A stretch of 64,000 nt of DNA, from assembly GCF_009687865.1 (NCBI RefSeq), contig NZ_BLAE01000017.1:105287-169286 (forward strand), read 5' to 3'. The position numbers and the translations under genes are program-made. Each line of letters begins with the position of its first letter. The first letter of the stretch is position 1. Source of the stretch: Acrocarpospora macrocephala (lineage in GTDB: Bacteria; Actinomycetota; Actinomycetes; Streptosporangiales; Streptosporangiaceae). Of the stretch, positions 34,038 through 41,016 are shown in pieces. The notes below the pieces were generated by a model. That model was not told where the DNA came from. It worked only from the letters and a program-made list of their open reading frames with translations, and made no database searches.

Positions 34038-35606
34038 TCACGACACCGGATCGGTGATAAGGATGTCGAGAGTCGTGGTGGCGGTGGAAGCGGGGAGGCT
34101 GGCCGTGCCGATGAGGGCAACGGTAGATGATTCGCCATGTGATGGCATGGTTTGCGGGTCGGCGGTAAATGTCACATTAACGGTCTCGCCGACCGGTATC
34201 GACCCCGAGCCGAAGGTCGCTGTCACACCCGCCGGCAGCGCGAGGGCGGAGGAGGGCGGCGCCGTGCCCAGGCTGACCACCTGATGCGAGCCGTTGACAG
34301 GAACCACGGTCACGTTGAGGGTGACCGAACCACCGGCGGGCAGGTCGATGGCATCCCGCTCGACCTCCAGCCGGAATCCCGGCGGCGGGACCGGGCGGAC
34401 GACCAGGGTGTGCGAGGAGGTGCCGAACGCGGGGCGTAGCCCGGCGTCGATCTCCGTCACCCCGGTGAGGCCGGGGACCGGGACCGGGGTCAGCCGGTTG
34501 GTCGTGGTGCCGTCGCCGAGCTGGCCCAGGTAGTTGAGGCCCCACGACCGCACCGTGCCGTCGCCGCGCCGGGCGGCGCTGAACCAGAACCCGGCCGTGA
34601 CCTGCGTGACGCCGGTCAGCCCCGGCACCGGGCCCGGCACGTTCCGCGCGGTCGTCGTGCCGTCGCCGAGCTGGCCGCCGAAATTGTCACCCCAAGTCAG
34701 GACGGTGCCGTTCGCGAGCGCGGCGATGCTGTGGTTCTCCCCGGCCGCGATGTCGGCCGCGGTCGCCGTGCCGCTCCCGCCGTAGACGTAGCCGGGCACG
34801 TTGCGGTTCTCCGACGTGCCGTCACCGAGCTGCCCGGAGCCGTTCTGGCCCCAGGTGTAGATGGAGCCACCGGACGTCAGGGCCATGCTGTGCGCCATGC
34901 CCGCCGCCACCTTGACCACCTTGATGGTGGTTCCGTGCCCCCCGTGCAGGTGCACCGGGACCGGGCTCAGCCTGGTCACCTCGCTCACGTCGCCGAGCTG
35001 CCCGAACTGATTCCAGCCCCACGCGAAAGCCCGGCCGTCGGACCGTACGGCAAGGCTGTGCGAGGTCCCCGCGGCGACCTCCACGATCGCCTCCAGGCCC
35101 GGCACCTGAACCGGCGTGTCCCGGGCTTCCTGGGTGCCGTCCCCGAGCTGGCCCTCCTCGTTGGCGCCCCAGGCCCAGACGGTGCCGTCGGATCGCACGG
35201 CCAGCGTGTGGTCCCTGCCCGCGGCGATCCTGGTGACGCCGGTCAGGCCCGGCACCTGGACGGGCACCACCGAACCGCCGCCCCAGGTCCAGACGGTGCC
35301 ATCGGCGGCGATGGCCGCGCTGTGGTTGCCGCCCGAGGCGACCTCGACGAAGCCCAGGCCAGGGTCGCGCACGCCGACCGGAGTCATCCGGTTGACCGTG
35401 CCTCCGTCGCCCAGCTGACCCGAGGCGCCGAAACCCCACGCGGCGGCATGCGTCCACCCGCCCGGGGCGTTCGGCTTCGGGGCACCCGCCGCCGTGCTCA
35501 TGATGACCGTCGCGGCCATCAGGAAAACCATTCCGGCCGCGCGCGTACGCCGACCGGTTCCGTGCTGTTTGGCCGGCGCGGAAACACTCGACTGATGACG
35601 CGACAT
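34038..35606 (-). CDS. Secreted RCC1-repeat beta-propeller protein
   Basis: The product is about 522 residues. A signal segment (RAAGMVFLMAATVIMSTAAGAP) is followed by six to seven RCC1 blades with the recurrent motif AWGxNxxGQLGDGTxxxRxxPV, for example AWGANEEGQLGDGTQEARDT, TWGDNFGGQLGDGTTTARNV and SWGLNYLGQLGDGTTTNRLT. A C-terminal Ig-like domain of about 130 residues (FRLEVERDAIDLPAGGSVTL) completes it. Such proteins are thought to be extracellular binding scaffolds; the ligand is unknown. The ATG at 35606 has an ideal GGAGGTGA ribosome site. It lies directly downstream of the sigma/anti-sigma pair and may be a target of that sigma factor. Confidence 0.85.
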   Translation of the reverse strand: MSRHQSSVSAPAKQHGTGRRTRAAGMVFLMAATVIMSTAAGAPKPNAPGGWTHAAAWGFGASGQLGDGGTVNRMTPVGVRDPGLGFVEVASGGNHSAAIAADGTVWTWGGGSVVPVQVPGLTGVTRIAAGRDHTLAVRSDGTVWAWGANEEGQLGDGTQEARDTPVQVPGLEAIVEVAAGTSHSLAVRSDGRAFAWGWNQFGQLGDVSEVTRLSPVPVHLHGGHGTTIKVVKVAAGMAHSMALTSGGSIYTWGQNGSGQLGDGTSENRNVPGYVYGGSGTATAADIAAGENHSIAALANGTVLTWGDNFGGQLGDGTTTARNVPGPVPGLTGVTQVTAGFWFSAARRGDGTVRSWGLNYLGQLGDGTTTNRLTPVPVPGLTGVTEIDAGLRPAFGTSSHTLVVRPVPPPGFRLEVERDAIDLPAGGSVTLNVTVVPVNGSHQVVSLGTAPPSSALALPAGVTATFGSGSIPVGETVNVTFTADPQTMPSHGESSTVALIGTASLPASTATTTLDILITDPVS

Positions 35607-35646
35607 CGGCTCACCTCCGGTCCCCATTGGACCGGTGCAACGGCAA

Positions 35647-35671
35647 GACGCGACAGTTCCACTTCTGGGTC
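35647..35671 (-). promoter_or_regulatory. Candidate ECF-type promoter for the RCC1 gene
   Basis: On the minus strand GACCC (35667-35671) is separated by 16 bases from CGTC (35647-35650). The same spacing and nearly the same elements (GAACC-N16-CGTC) occur upstream of the ECF sigma gene. It would start transcription about 35 bp before the RCC1 start codon. The match is short, so this is tentative. Confidence 0.3.
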
Positions 35672-35689
35672 GAAATTGCGGCGAAGTGG

Positions 35690-36379
35690 TCAGGTCGATC
35701 GCGGCGGGCCGAACCCCGCGATCAAGTAGTTCAGGTCATCCGCGCCGGTCAGGCTGACCTGAGCGATCCCCGACACGGGCACATCGATCGTGCGCCCCCA
35801 GGCCCCGGTCCCCGCCTGCACCATGATCGTGCCCAGTGTCTCGTTCCGCCCGTCCCGTGTGGTCAACCGGACCGTGTACGGCCCGCCGGTCGTGCCGTAC
35901 TGCACGGTAATGAAGATCCACGAGGGCTTGCCCTGATACGCGAAGATCCGCCCGGCGGTGCTGCCGTCCGGGGCGGCGAAGGTCTTGGCCGTCATGTAAC
36001 GCCCGTTGGCGGCCGCCAGCGTACGGCGATAGCTGTCGGCCATCCGGCGGTCGTCGGCGGTGACCTGCCACATCCCGACCCCGCCCAGCACCACCGCCAC
36101 CATGAACGCCGCCGCCAGCCGCAGCCTGCCCCGCCAGCGCCGGCGCGGCGGGTTCAGCGCGGCCAGCACCTTCAGCTCGAATCCCGGCGGCGGCTCCACC
36201 GCGGGCGCCAGCGGCAGCAGCTCGTCCACCACGAACGCGGCGGCCTCGAGCTCGCGGTGGCAGTCGGTGCAGGTGGCCAGATGCCTGAGGGCGCGGGCCC
36301 GCTCGTCGCCCGCGGCCACCCCGGCGGCGAGTTCGGGGATCAGCTCCCGGACGGCCGCGCACTCCGGTGTCTCAGTCAT
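35690..36379 (-). CDS. Zinc-finger anti-sigma factor, membrane-anchored
   Basis: The 229-residue protein has a cytosolic N-terminal anti-sigma domain with the ZAS-type motif HLATCTDCHRE (HxxxCxxC). One membrane helix follows (LRLAAAFMVAVVLGGVGMWQ), then an extracytoplasmic sensor domain (AGRIFAYQGKPSWIFITVQY, GTIMVQAGTGAWGRTIDVPV). It should hold the upstream ECF sigma factor inactive until a signal reaches the outer domain. It starts within the last 8 bp of the sigma gene, so the pair is made in fixed ratio. Confidence 0.85.
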   Translation of the reverse strand: MTETPECAAVRELIPELAAGVAAGDERARALRHLATCTDCHRELEAAAFVVDELLPLAPAVEPPPGFELKVLAALNPPRRRWRGRLRLAAAFMVAVVLGGVGMWQVTADDRRMADSYRRTLAAANGRYMTAKTFAAPDGSTAGRIFAYQGKPSWIFITVQYGTTGGPYTVRLTTRDGRNETLGTIMVQAGTGAWGRTIDVPVSGIAQVSLTGADDLNYLIAGFGPPRST

Positions 36380-36917
36380 CGCTCACCCCCAGCTCGTGCC
36401 GCAGTTTCGCCAGGCCTCTCCTGATCCGGGTCTTGACGGTGCCGAGCGGGATGCCCTCCCGGTCGGCGATCTCCTTGGCGGTCAATCCGTAAAATACTGA
36501 CATCACGATGGGGCGGCTCTGTTCCAAGGGCAGCGCCTGTAATCCGGCGCGGAGCTGGTCGGATCCGTACGGATCGGTCTCGAAGGGATCCTCGGTCGCG
36601 GCGGGCTGGAGCGCCCGCAGCAGCGGTTCGGGGTCGGCGCGATGTTTGTGGCGCAGCCGGATGGCGTCCACGGCCAGATTACGGGTGATCGTGAGCAGCC
36701 ACGTCGCCACCCGCCCCCGCCGGGGATCGTAGGTCGCGGCATGCCGCCACACCCGGACAAACGCCTCCTGCGCCACCTCCTCGGCCAGGCCGGTATCGCC
36801 CACCACGCTCAACGCCAGCCCGAACACCCGGGCCTGAAACCTCCGGACGAAGGCCGCGGCGGCCTCCGCGTCGCCCGAAGCCATCCCCGCGACGAGAGAT
36901 TCATCCGACAGTGCCAC
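36372..36917 (-). CDS. ECF (group IV) RNA polymerase sigma factor
   Basis: The 181-residue protein has region 2 (AFVRRFQARVFGLALSVVGD, EEVAQEAFVRVWRHAATYDP, VATWLLTITRNLAVDAIRLR) and region 4 (LQALPLEQSRPIVMSVFYGL, TAKEIADREGIPLGTVKTRI, RRGLAKLRHELG). It resembles the SigK/SigL-like ECF branch paired with a zinc-finger anti-sigma factor. The start is the GTG at 36917, with no clear ribosome site. A candidate ECF promoter 9-33 bp upstream implies a leaderless, self-activated transcript. Confidence 0.9.
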   Translation of the reverse strand: MALSDESLVAGMASGDAEAAAAFVRRFQARVFGLALSVVGDTGLAEEVAQEAFVRVWRHAATYDPRRGRVATWLLTITRNLAVDAIRLRHKHRADPEPLLRALQPAATEDPFETDPYGSDQLRAGLQALPLEQSRPIVMSVFYGLTAKEIADREGIPLGTVKTRIRRGLAKLRHELGVSDD

Positions 36918-36925
36918 ACGCCTAC

Positions 36926-36950
36926 GACGAATCCCGAAGCCAACCGGTTC
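36926..36950 (-). promoter_or_regulatory. Candidate autoregulatory ECF promoter
   Basis: On the minus strand the -35 element GAACC (36946-36950) is followed by 16 bases and the -10 element CGTC (36926-36929). This is the classic ECF layout (GGAAC-N16-CGTC type). The predicted transcription start falls within a few bases of the GTG at 36917, giving a leaderless mRNA, which matches the lack of a ribosome site. Confidence 0.5.
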
Positions 36951-37000
36951 AGTGAATCTTTTACTGATTTTTCGCCGTATTACCGGGCGTGGAGGCCAAC

Positions 37001-38053
37001 GTGAACGTGCGGGACTTCGAGGCTGCGGCGAAAGCCGTCCTCGACCCCGTGCATTTCGACTACTTCGCGTCCGGTGCGCAGGACGAACTCACCGTACGGG
37101 CCAACGAGGCGGCATTCCGGCGCCTCGCCCTGGTGCCCCGGATCCTGCGCGGCCACAAACCCCCTCGTCTCGGCCGCACCGTGCTCGGCAGCCAGGCCTC
37201 CATGCCGATCATGATCGCGCCCACCGCATTCCACCGGCTCGCCCACCCCGACGGTGAGCGGGCCAGCGTCAGGGCCGCGGCCGAGGCGGGGGTCATCATG
37301 ATCGCCGCCATGCTCGCCACCGTGGCGATCGAGGACATGGCCGACGAGGCCCGCAAGGTCGCCGACGACCCCGCCCTCTGGTTCCAGCTCTACCTCCAGC
37401 CCGACCTGGGCTTCACCGAGGCGATCGTCCGCCGCGCCGAAGCGGCGGGTGTCGCCGCGCTGGTCGTCACCGTGGACTCCCCGGCCCTCGGCCGCAACGA
37501 GCGCGGCGACCGCAACGACTTCCACGACCTGCCGCCCGGTATCCGCTGCGAGAACCTCCGCGAGGCCGGCGGGGACGTGCGCGGCGTGGTGCTCTCCCCG
37601 GAGATCTCCTGGCGGCACCTCGACTGGCTGCGCGGCATCACCACGCTGCCGATCGTGCTCAAAGGCGTGCTGCACCCGGCCGACGCGGAGCTTGCCCAGC
37701 GCCGCGGCATCGACGCGATCATCGTGTCCAACCACGGCGGGCGGCAGCTGGACGGCACCCCGCCCGCCGTCGACCGGCTGCGGGTGATCGCGGACGTGGT
37801 CGGCGGTGAGCTCCCGCTGCTGGTGGACGGCGGCATCCGGCGGGGCACCGATGTGGTCAAGACGCTCGCCCTGGGCGCGACCGCCGCCGCGATCGGCCGC
37901 CCCGTGCTGTGGGGTCTGGCCGCGGGCGGCGAGGAAGGCGTCGCCCGGGTGCTCGACCTGCTCCGAATCGAGCTGCTCAACGCGCTCACGCTATGCGGCT
38001 GCGACTCGGTCGAGTCGGTGCCACGCGATCTCGTCAGCCAAGGAGCCATGTGA
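37001..38053 (+). CDS. FMN-dependent alpha-hydroxy-acid oxidase/dehydrogenase
   Basis: The 350-residue TIM-barrel flavoenzyme has PVHFDYFASGAQDELTVRAN, MPIMIAPTAFHRLAHPDGER, AALVVTVDSPALGRNERGDR and ITTLPIVLKGVLHPADAELA (FMN-contacting Lys). The catalytic SNHGGRQLDGTPPAVDRL (His/Arg) and the FMN-phosphate motif LLVDGGIRRGTDVVKTLALG follow. It oxidises an L-2-hydroxy acid to the keto acid. The GTG at 37001 is chosen for its GGAGG ribosome site; 36989 is an alternative. It is the first gene of a coupled set with a sulfotransferase and a P450-like protein, divergent from the sigma gene. Confidence 0.88.
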   Translation: MNVRDFEAAAKAVLDPVHFDYFASGAQDELTVRANEAAFRRLALVPRILRGHKPPRLGRTVLGSQASMPIMIAPTAFHRLAHPDGERASVRAAAEAGVIMIAAMLATVAIEDMADEARKVADDPALWFQLYLQPDLGFTEAIVRRAEAAGVAALVVTVDSPALGRNERGDRNDFHDLPPGIRCENLREAGGDVRGVVLSPEISWRHLDWLRGITTLPIVLKGVLHPADAELAQRRGIDAIIVSNHGGRQLDGTPPAVDRLRVIADVVGGELPLLVDGGIRRGTDVVKTLALGATAAAIGRPVLWGLAAGGEEGVARVLDLLRIELLNALTLCGCDSVESVPRDLVSQGAM

Positions 38054-38715
38054 AGATCATTGGGGCCGGCGTCGGCCGGACCGGGACACTCTCGCTCAAG
38101 TCGGCGCTGGAGGTGCTCGGCCTCGGGCCCTGCTTCCACGGCCGCCACGTGCTCGACCACCCGGAACGGCTCCCCCTGTGGGAAGCGGCGGCCGAGGGCC
38201 GGCCGGTCGACTGGACGGCCGTGTTCCGCGGCTACCGCTCCACCGTGGACTGGCCCGGCGCGGCCTACTGGCGGGAACTGCGCGCCGCCTTCCCGGACGC
38301 GAAGATCATCCTCACCGTCCGCGAACCCGACGGCTGGTACGAAAGCGTCAACCGCACCATCTACCCCATGTTCGGCAGCGGCGCCGACCCCCGCGCCCAG
38401 CACGCCCTGCGCGTCGTGCCCGGACTCGACGTGTTCACCGCCTTCCACCGGCGCATGATCTGGAACGGCTTCTTCGGCGGCAGGTTCGCCGACCGCGACC
38501 ACGCCATCGCCGTCTACCAGCAGCACAACGCGGCCGTCAGGCGCGAGGTCCCCACCGACCGGCTGCTGGTCGTCCAGCCCGGCGACGGCTGGCAGCCGCT
38601 GTGCGACTTCCTCGGGCTGCCGGTGCCGGTCGAACCGTACCCGCATCTCAACGACCCCGACCGGTTCTGGGGGCGGGTGGCGGCGCGGATGGCGGAAGCG
38701 CTCCAGGAGGGCTGA
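38050..38715 (+). CDS. Sulfotransferase-family protein
   Basis: The 221-residue protein begins VKIIGAGVGRTGTLSLKSAL, the 5' PAPS phosphate-binding loop (GxGRTGTxSLxxAL) of the Sulfotransfer_4/P-loop sulfotransferase group. AKIILTVREPDGWYESVNRT is the 3'-phosphate-binding R..P.W..S motif, and LLVVQPGDGWQPLCDFLGLP is the closing motif. It probably transfers sulfate from PAPS to a small hydroxylated substrate. Its GTG overlaps the stop of the FMN oxidase (GTGA), so the two enzymes are made together. Confidence 0.85.
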   Translation: MKIIGAGVGRTGTLSLKSALEVLGLGPCFHGRHVLDHPERLPLWEAAAEGRPVDWTAVFRGYRSTVDWPGAAYWRELRAAFPDAKIILTVREPDGWYESVNRTIYPMFGSGADPRAQHALRVVPGLDVFTAFHRRMIWNGFFGGRFADRDHAIAVYQQHNAAVRREVPTDRLLVVQPGDGWQPLCDFLGLPVPVEPYPHLNDPDRFWGRVAARMAEALQEG

Positions 38716-40055
38716 TGGTGCCGCTCATCGGGGGCGTGCTGGTGGTGGCGAGCCTGCCGTACTGGGTGCCGAGAGCGGTGATCGCCCTGCGGATGTGGAT
38801 CTTCGCCAGGATCAACGGCGAGGAAGGCATCCCGGTCCCCGGGGAACTCGTCCCCATCGAGCGGTTCCGCCAGGTCTACGCAGATCCGGCCGCCAATGGG
38901 CGAAGCCACGGCGCCAAGCTGTCCGACCTGTTCTGGTACTGGCTGTCGCCGGGTGCCGAAATCCACCAGGAACACCTGGAACCCGGCGAACGCTACGACG
39001 AGGTCGCCCGCGCCACCCGCCGCTTCCTCTCCCTGCCCACCGCCGACGTCACCGCCCTCGCCGTCCGCTGCGCCGGCCGCGCCCAGATCCGCCGCTCGGT
39101 ACGGCTACGCGACCTGATGATGCCCGTCTGGGCGGAGTTCTTCTACGAACTCGTCTTCGCCGAACGCTGCCCCCGCCACGCCCGCGACCTGATCGTCGCC
39201 AACGCCGACGATGTGGTCACCGCGCTCAAATTCTGCGGCCTGCGCCACATGGACCGCCGCCACCGCCTCACCGCCTACCTCGAAACCCGCCTCGACGACG
39301 TACGGCATCCGCTCCCCGCCGGCCTCACCCGCCACGAGCAGGCCCTCTACCTGCAGGGCACGTTCTTCAACACGGCCGTCGTGCAGCAGTCGGAGGCGTC
39401 CGCGCACATCCTCATGTCCCTGGCCAGGCATCCCCACGGCGACCTCGCCCACATCATCGAGGAGACCTTTCGGCTCTACCCGCTGTTCGGCATCGCCCAC
39501 CGCGTCACCTCCGCCGACATCACCGTGGACGAGACCACGGTGCTGCCCGCCGGATCCGTGCTCTGCTTCAACTACCCGGCCTTCCACCGGGCCGGATTCG
39601 AGCGCCCCGACGAGTTCGACCCCAGCCGGTGGGAACGCCTGTCCGTCAAGCACGCCAACCACATCCCGTACGGGATCGCCGCCAACCGCCCCTGCCCCGC
39701 CTGGCGGCTCTCCCCGATCGCCCTGCGCGCGGCGATCGCCGAGCTGCTCCGGCGCTACCGCTTCCACAGCACAGCCGCCCACACCCGCTCGCTGCCCAAC
39801 CGCGGACCCTGCCTCGTCCTGCCGCGCGGCTCCCGGCCGTCCCCGCTCGCCCTGGCGTTCATCAGGGTCAGGGATCGCTGGGAGGACGTCGGGCGCGGGC
39901 TCGTCCAGCTCTGCCTGGGCACCTACATGGTCTGGGACGCCCGGCGGGAACGGCTGTGCGAGCGCCACTTCGCCGCCAGCGGCCACAGCAGGCCGACCCC
40001 CGCGAGCAGCAGCAGCGAGGTCACGATCCACTCGTTGGAACCGCCGGGGCCGTAG
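38715..40055 (+). CDS. Atypical cytochrome P450-like protein
   Basis: The 446-residue product has an N-terminal hydrophobic anchor (PLIGGVLVVASLPYWVPRAV). The K-helix ExxR is at about residues 250-253 (EETFRLYPLFGIAHR), and the heme-loop-like stretch HIPYGIAANRPCPAWRLSPI has Cys near 327. The I-helix equivalent (GTFFNTAVVQQSEASAHILM) lacks the usual acidic/alcohol pair, so normal oxygen activation is doubtful. The Cys loop has Ile for Phe and Pro after Cys. About 115 residues follow the Cys, more than usual; the last 45 codons overlap a gene on the other strand. The start overlaps the sulfotransferase stop (TGATG). Confidence 0.7.
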   Translation: MVPLIGGVLVVASLPYWVPRAVIALRMWIFARINGEEGIPVPGELVPIERFRQVYADPAANGRSHGAKLSDLFWYWLSPGAEIHQEHLEPGERYDEVARATRRFLSLPTADVTALAVRCAGRAQIRRSVRLRDLMMPVWAEFFYELVFAERCPRHARDLIVANADDVVTALKFCGLRHMDRRHRLTAYLETRLDDVRHPLPAGLTRHEQALYLQGTFFNTAVVQQSEASAHILMSLARHPHGDLAHIIEETFRLYPLFGIAHRVTSADITVDETTVLPAGSVLCFNYPAFHRAGFERPDEFDPSRWERLSVKHANHIPYGIAANRPCPAWRLSPIALRAAIAELLRRYRFHSTAAHTRSLPNRGPCLVLPRGSRPSPLALAFIRVRDRWEDVGRGLVQLCLGTYMVWDARRERLCERHFAASGHSRPTPASSSSEVTIHSLEPPGP

Positions 40056-40369
40056 ACGTAGGCGCGGCGGCCGATGTCGATCGCGGGCACGCGCTGGCCC
40101 TGGGTGAGGGCGGCGCTGCCGTACAGGTAGACGTCGCGGTTCTCGCCGTCGGCCGTGAACGTGCCGTACCAGGAGCAGGCCTCGTGGCCGAGGTGGGAGA
40201 CACACCGGGAGAAGCCGGCGGTGAACGTGCCCTGAACGCCCTCCGCCCGGGCCGCCCGCAAGGCCGGGCCGATGGCCGGCACGGCCAGCGCCAGCAGGAG
40301 CACCGCCGCCGCGGTCGCCACGGCGACGGTGAACCCCGACGGCCCGCTCAGGCGCGCGCGCACGTGCAC
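39923..40369 (-). CDS. Two-helix membrane protein of unknown function
   Basis: The 148-residue product has an N-terminal helix (FTVAVATAAAVLLLALAVPA), an outer loop with two cysteines (GFSRCVSHLGHEACSWYGTF), a VYLYGSAALTQGQRVPAIDI segment, and a C-terminal helix (EWIVTSLLLLAGVGLLWPLA). It looks like a small exported-loop membrane protein. The GTG at 40369 lies inside the upstream gene on the same strand (22-bp overlap). Its 3' end overlaps the P450-like gene by 133 bp in convergent orientation. Confidence 0.6.
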   Translation of the reverse strand: MHVRARLSGPSGFTVAVATAAAVLLLALAVPAIGPALRAARAEGVQGTFTAGFSRCVSHLGHEACSWYGTFTADGENRDVYLYGSAALTQGQRVPAIDIGRRAYVYGPGGSNEWIVTSLLLLAGVGLLWPLAAKWRSHSRSRRASQTM

Positions 40370-40881
40370 GCGGCGTCGTCGGACGGCTTACGGTGCAGGA
40401 TCACCGCCACCACCATCGGGATGAAGACCAGCGTGTTGTAGAACAGGTGCAGCTCGACCCGGGGCACGATCAGCTGCACGATGCTGGTCGGCACGGGCTT
40501 GCCCGCCAGGAACAGCCCCGACTGCGCCTGGAAGAGCAGAAGCAGATGCTCCAGGTGATGCCAGACCTGGATGCCGAGCGAGATGTTCCACCACGTTCGA
40601 GCCGTTCCCGTGAACCCCTTGCGAAGCACGATCAGACCGACGAGCATGATCAACGCGTACCCGTAGTGCAGCGCCTCGGACTTGATCACCCACGGGAAGA
40701 ACTGGCCCAGCACGCCGCGCGATTCGGGGACCGGCCAGCCCAGACCCCAGATCTGGATGGCCTGGACGATGTGCTCGGCCCAGTGGGCGATGACGATGAA
40801 CAGGAAGACATTGAGCGCTGTGCGGTGACCCCCCGCGTTGAGGGACTGCCACCTACCTCCACGGATCGGAATAGCCGTCAT
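40348..40881 (-). CDS. Conserved-looking multi-pass membrane protein
   Basis: The 177-residue protein has about five hydrophobic segments. Recurrent His in helices (FIVIAHWAEHIVQAIQIWGL, IQVWHHLEHLLLLFQAQSGL, RVELHLFYNTLVFIPMVVAV) suggest a metal- or heme-binding membrane protein. I do not recognise a named family. The regular HxxxH spacing is striking. It is divergent from the adenylate-forming ligase at 41017 and overlaps the next membrane gene, so it belongs to a two-gene unit. Confidence 0.6.
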   Translation of the reverse strand: MTAIPIRGGRWQSLNAGGHRTALNVFLFIVIAHWAEHIVQAIQIWGLGWPVPESRGVLGQFFPWVIKSEALHYGYALIMLVGLIVLRKGFTGTARTWWNISLGIQVWHHLEHLLLLFQAQSGLFLAGKPVPTSIVQLIVPRVELHLFYNTLVFIPMVVAVILHRKPSDDAACTCARA

Positions 40882-41016
40882 CGGCGTCTCCTTGGTAATT
40901 GTCTACCTTGGCACTCTGTTGTACGGGAAATAGGTGGCGGTGAGATTCCCCGGCGTGGCTTGAATCCCGTGGCTTTTCCCCTGCCGTATTACCGACGACC
41001 CCTCAGGAGGAGATCG

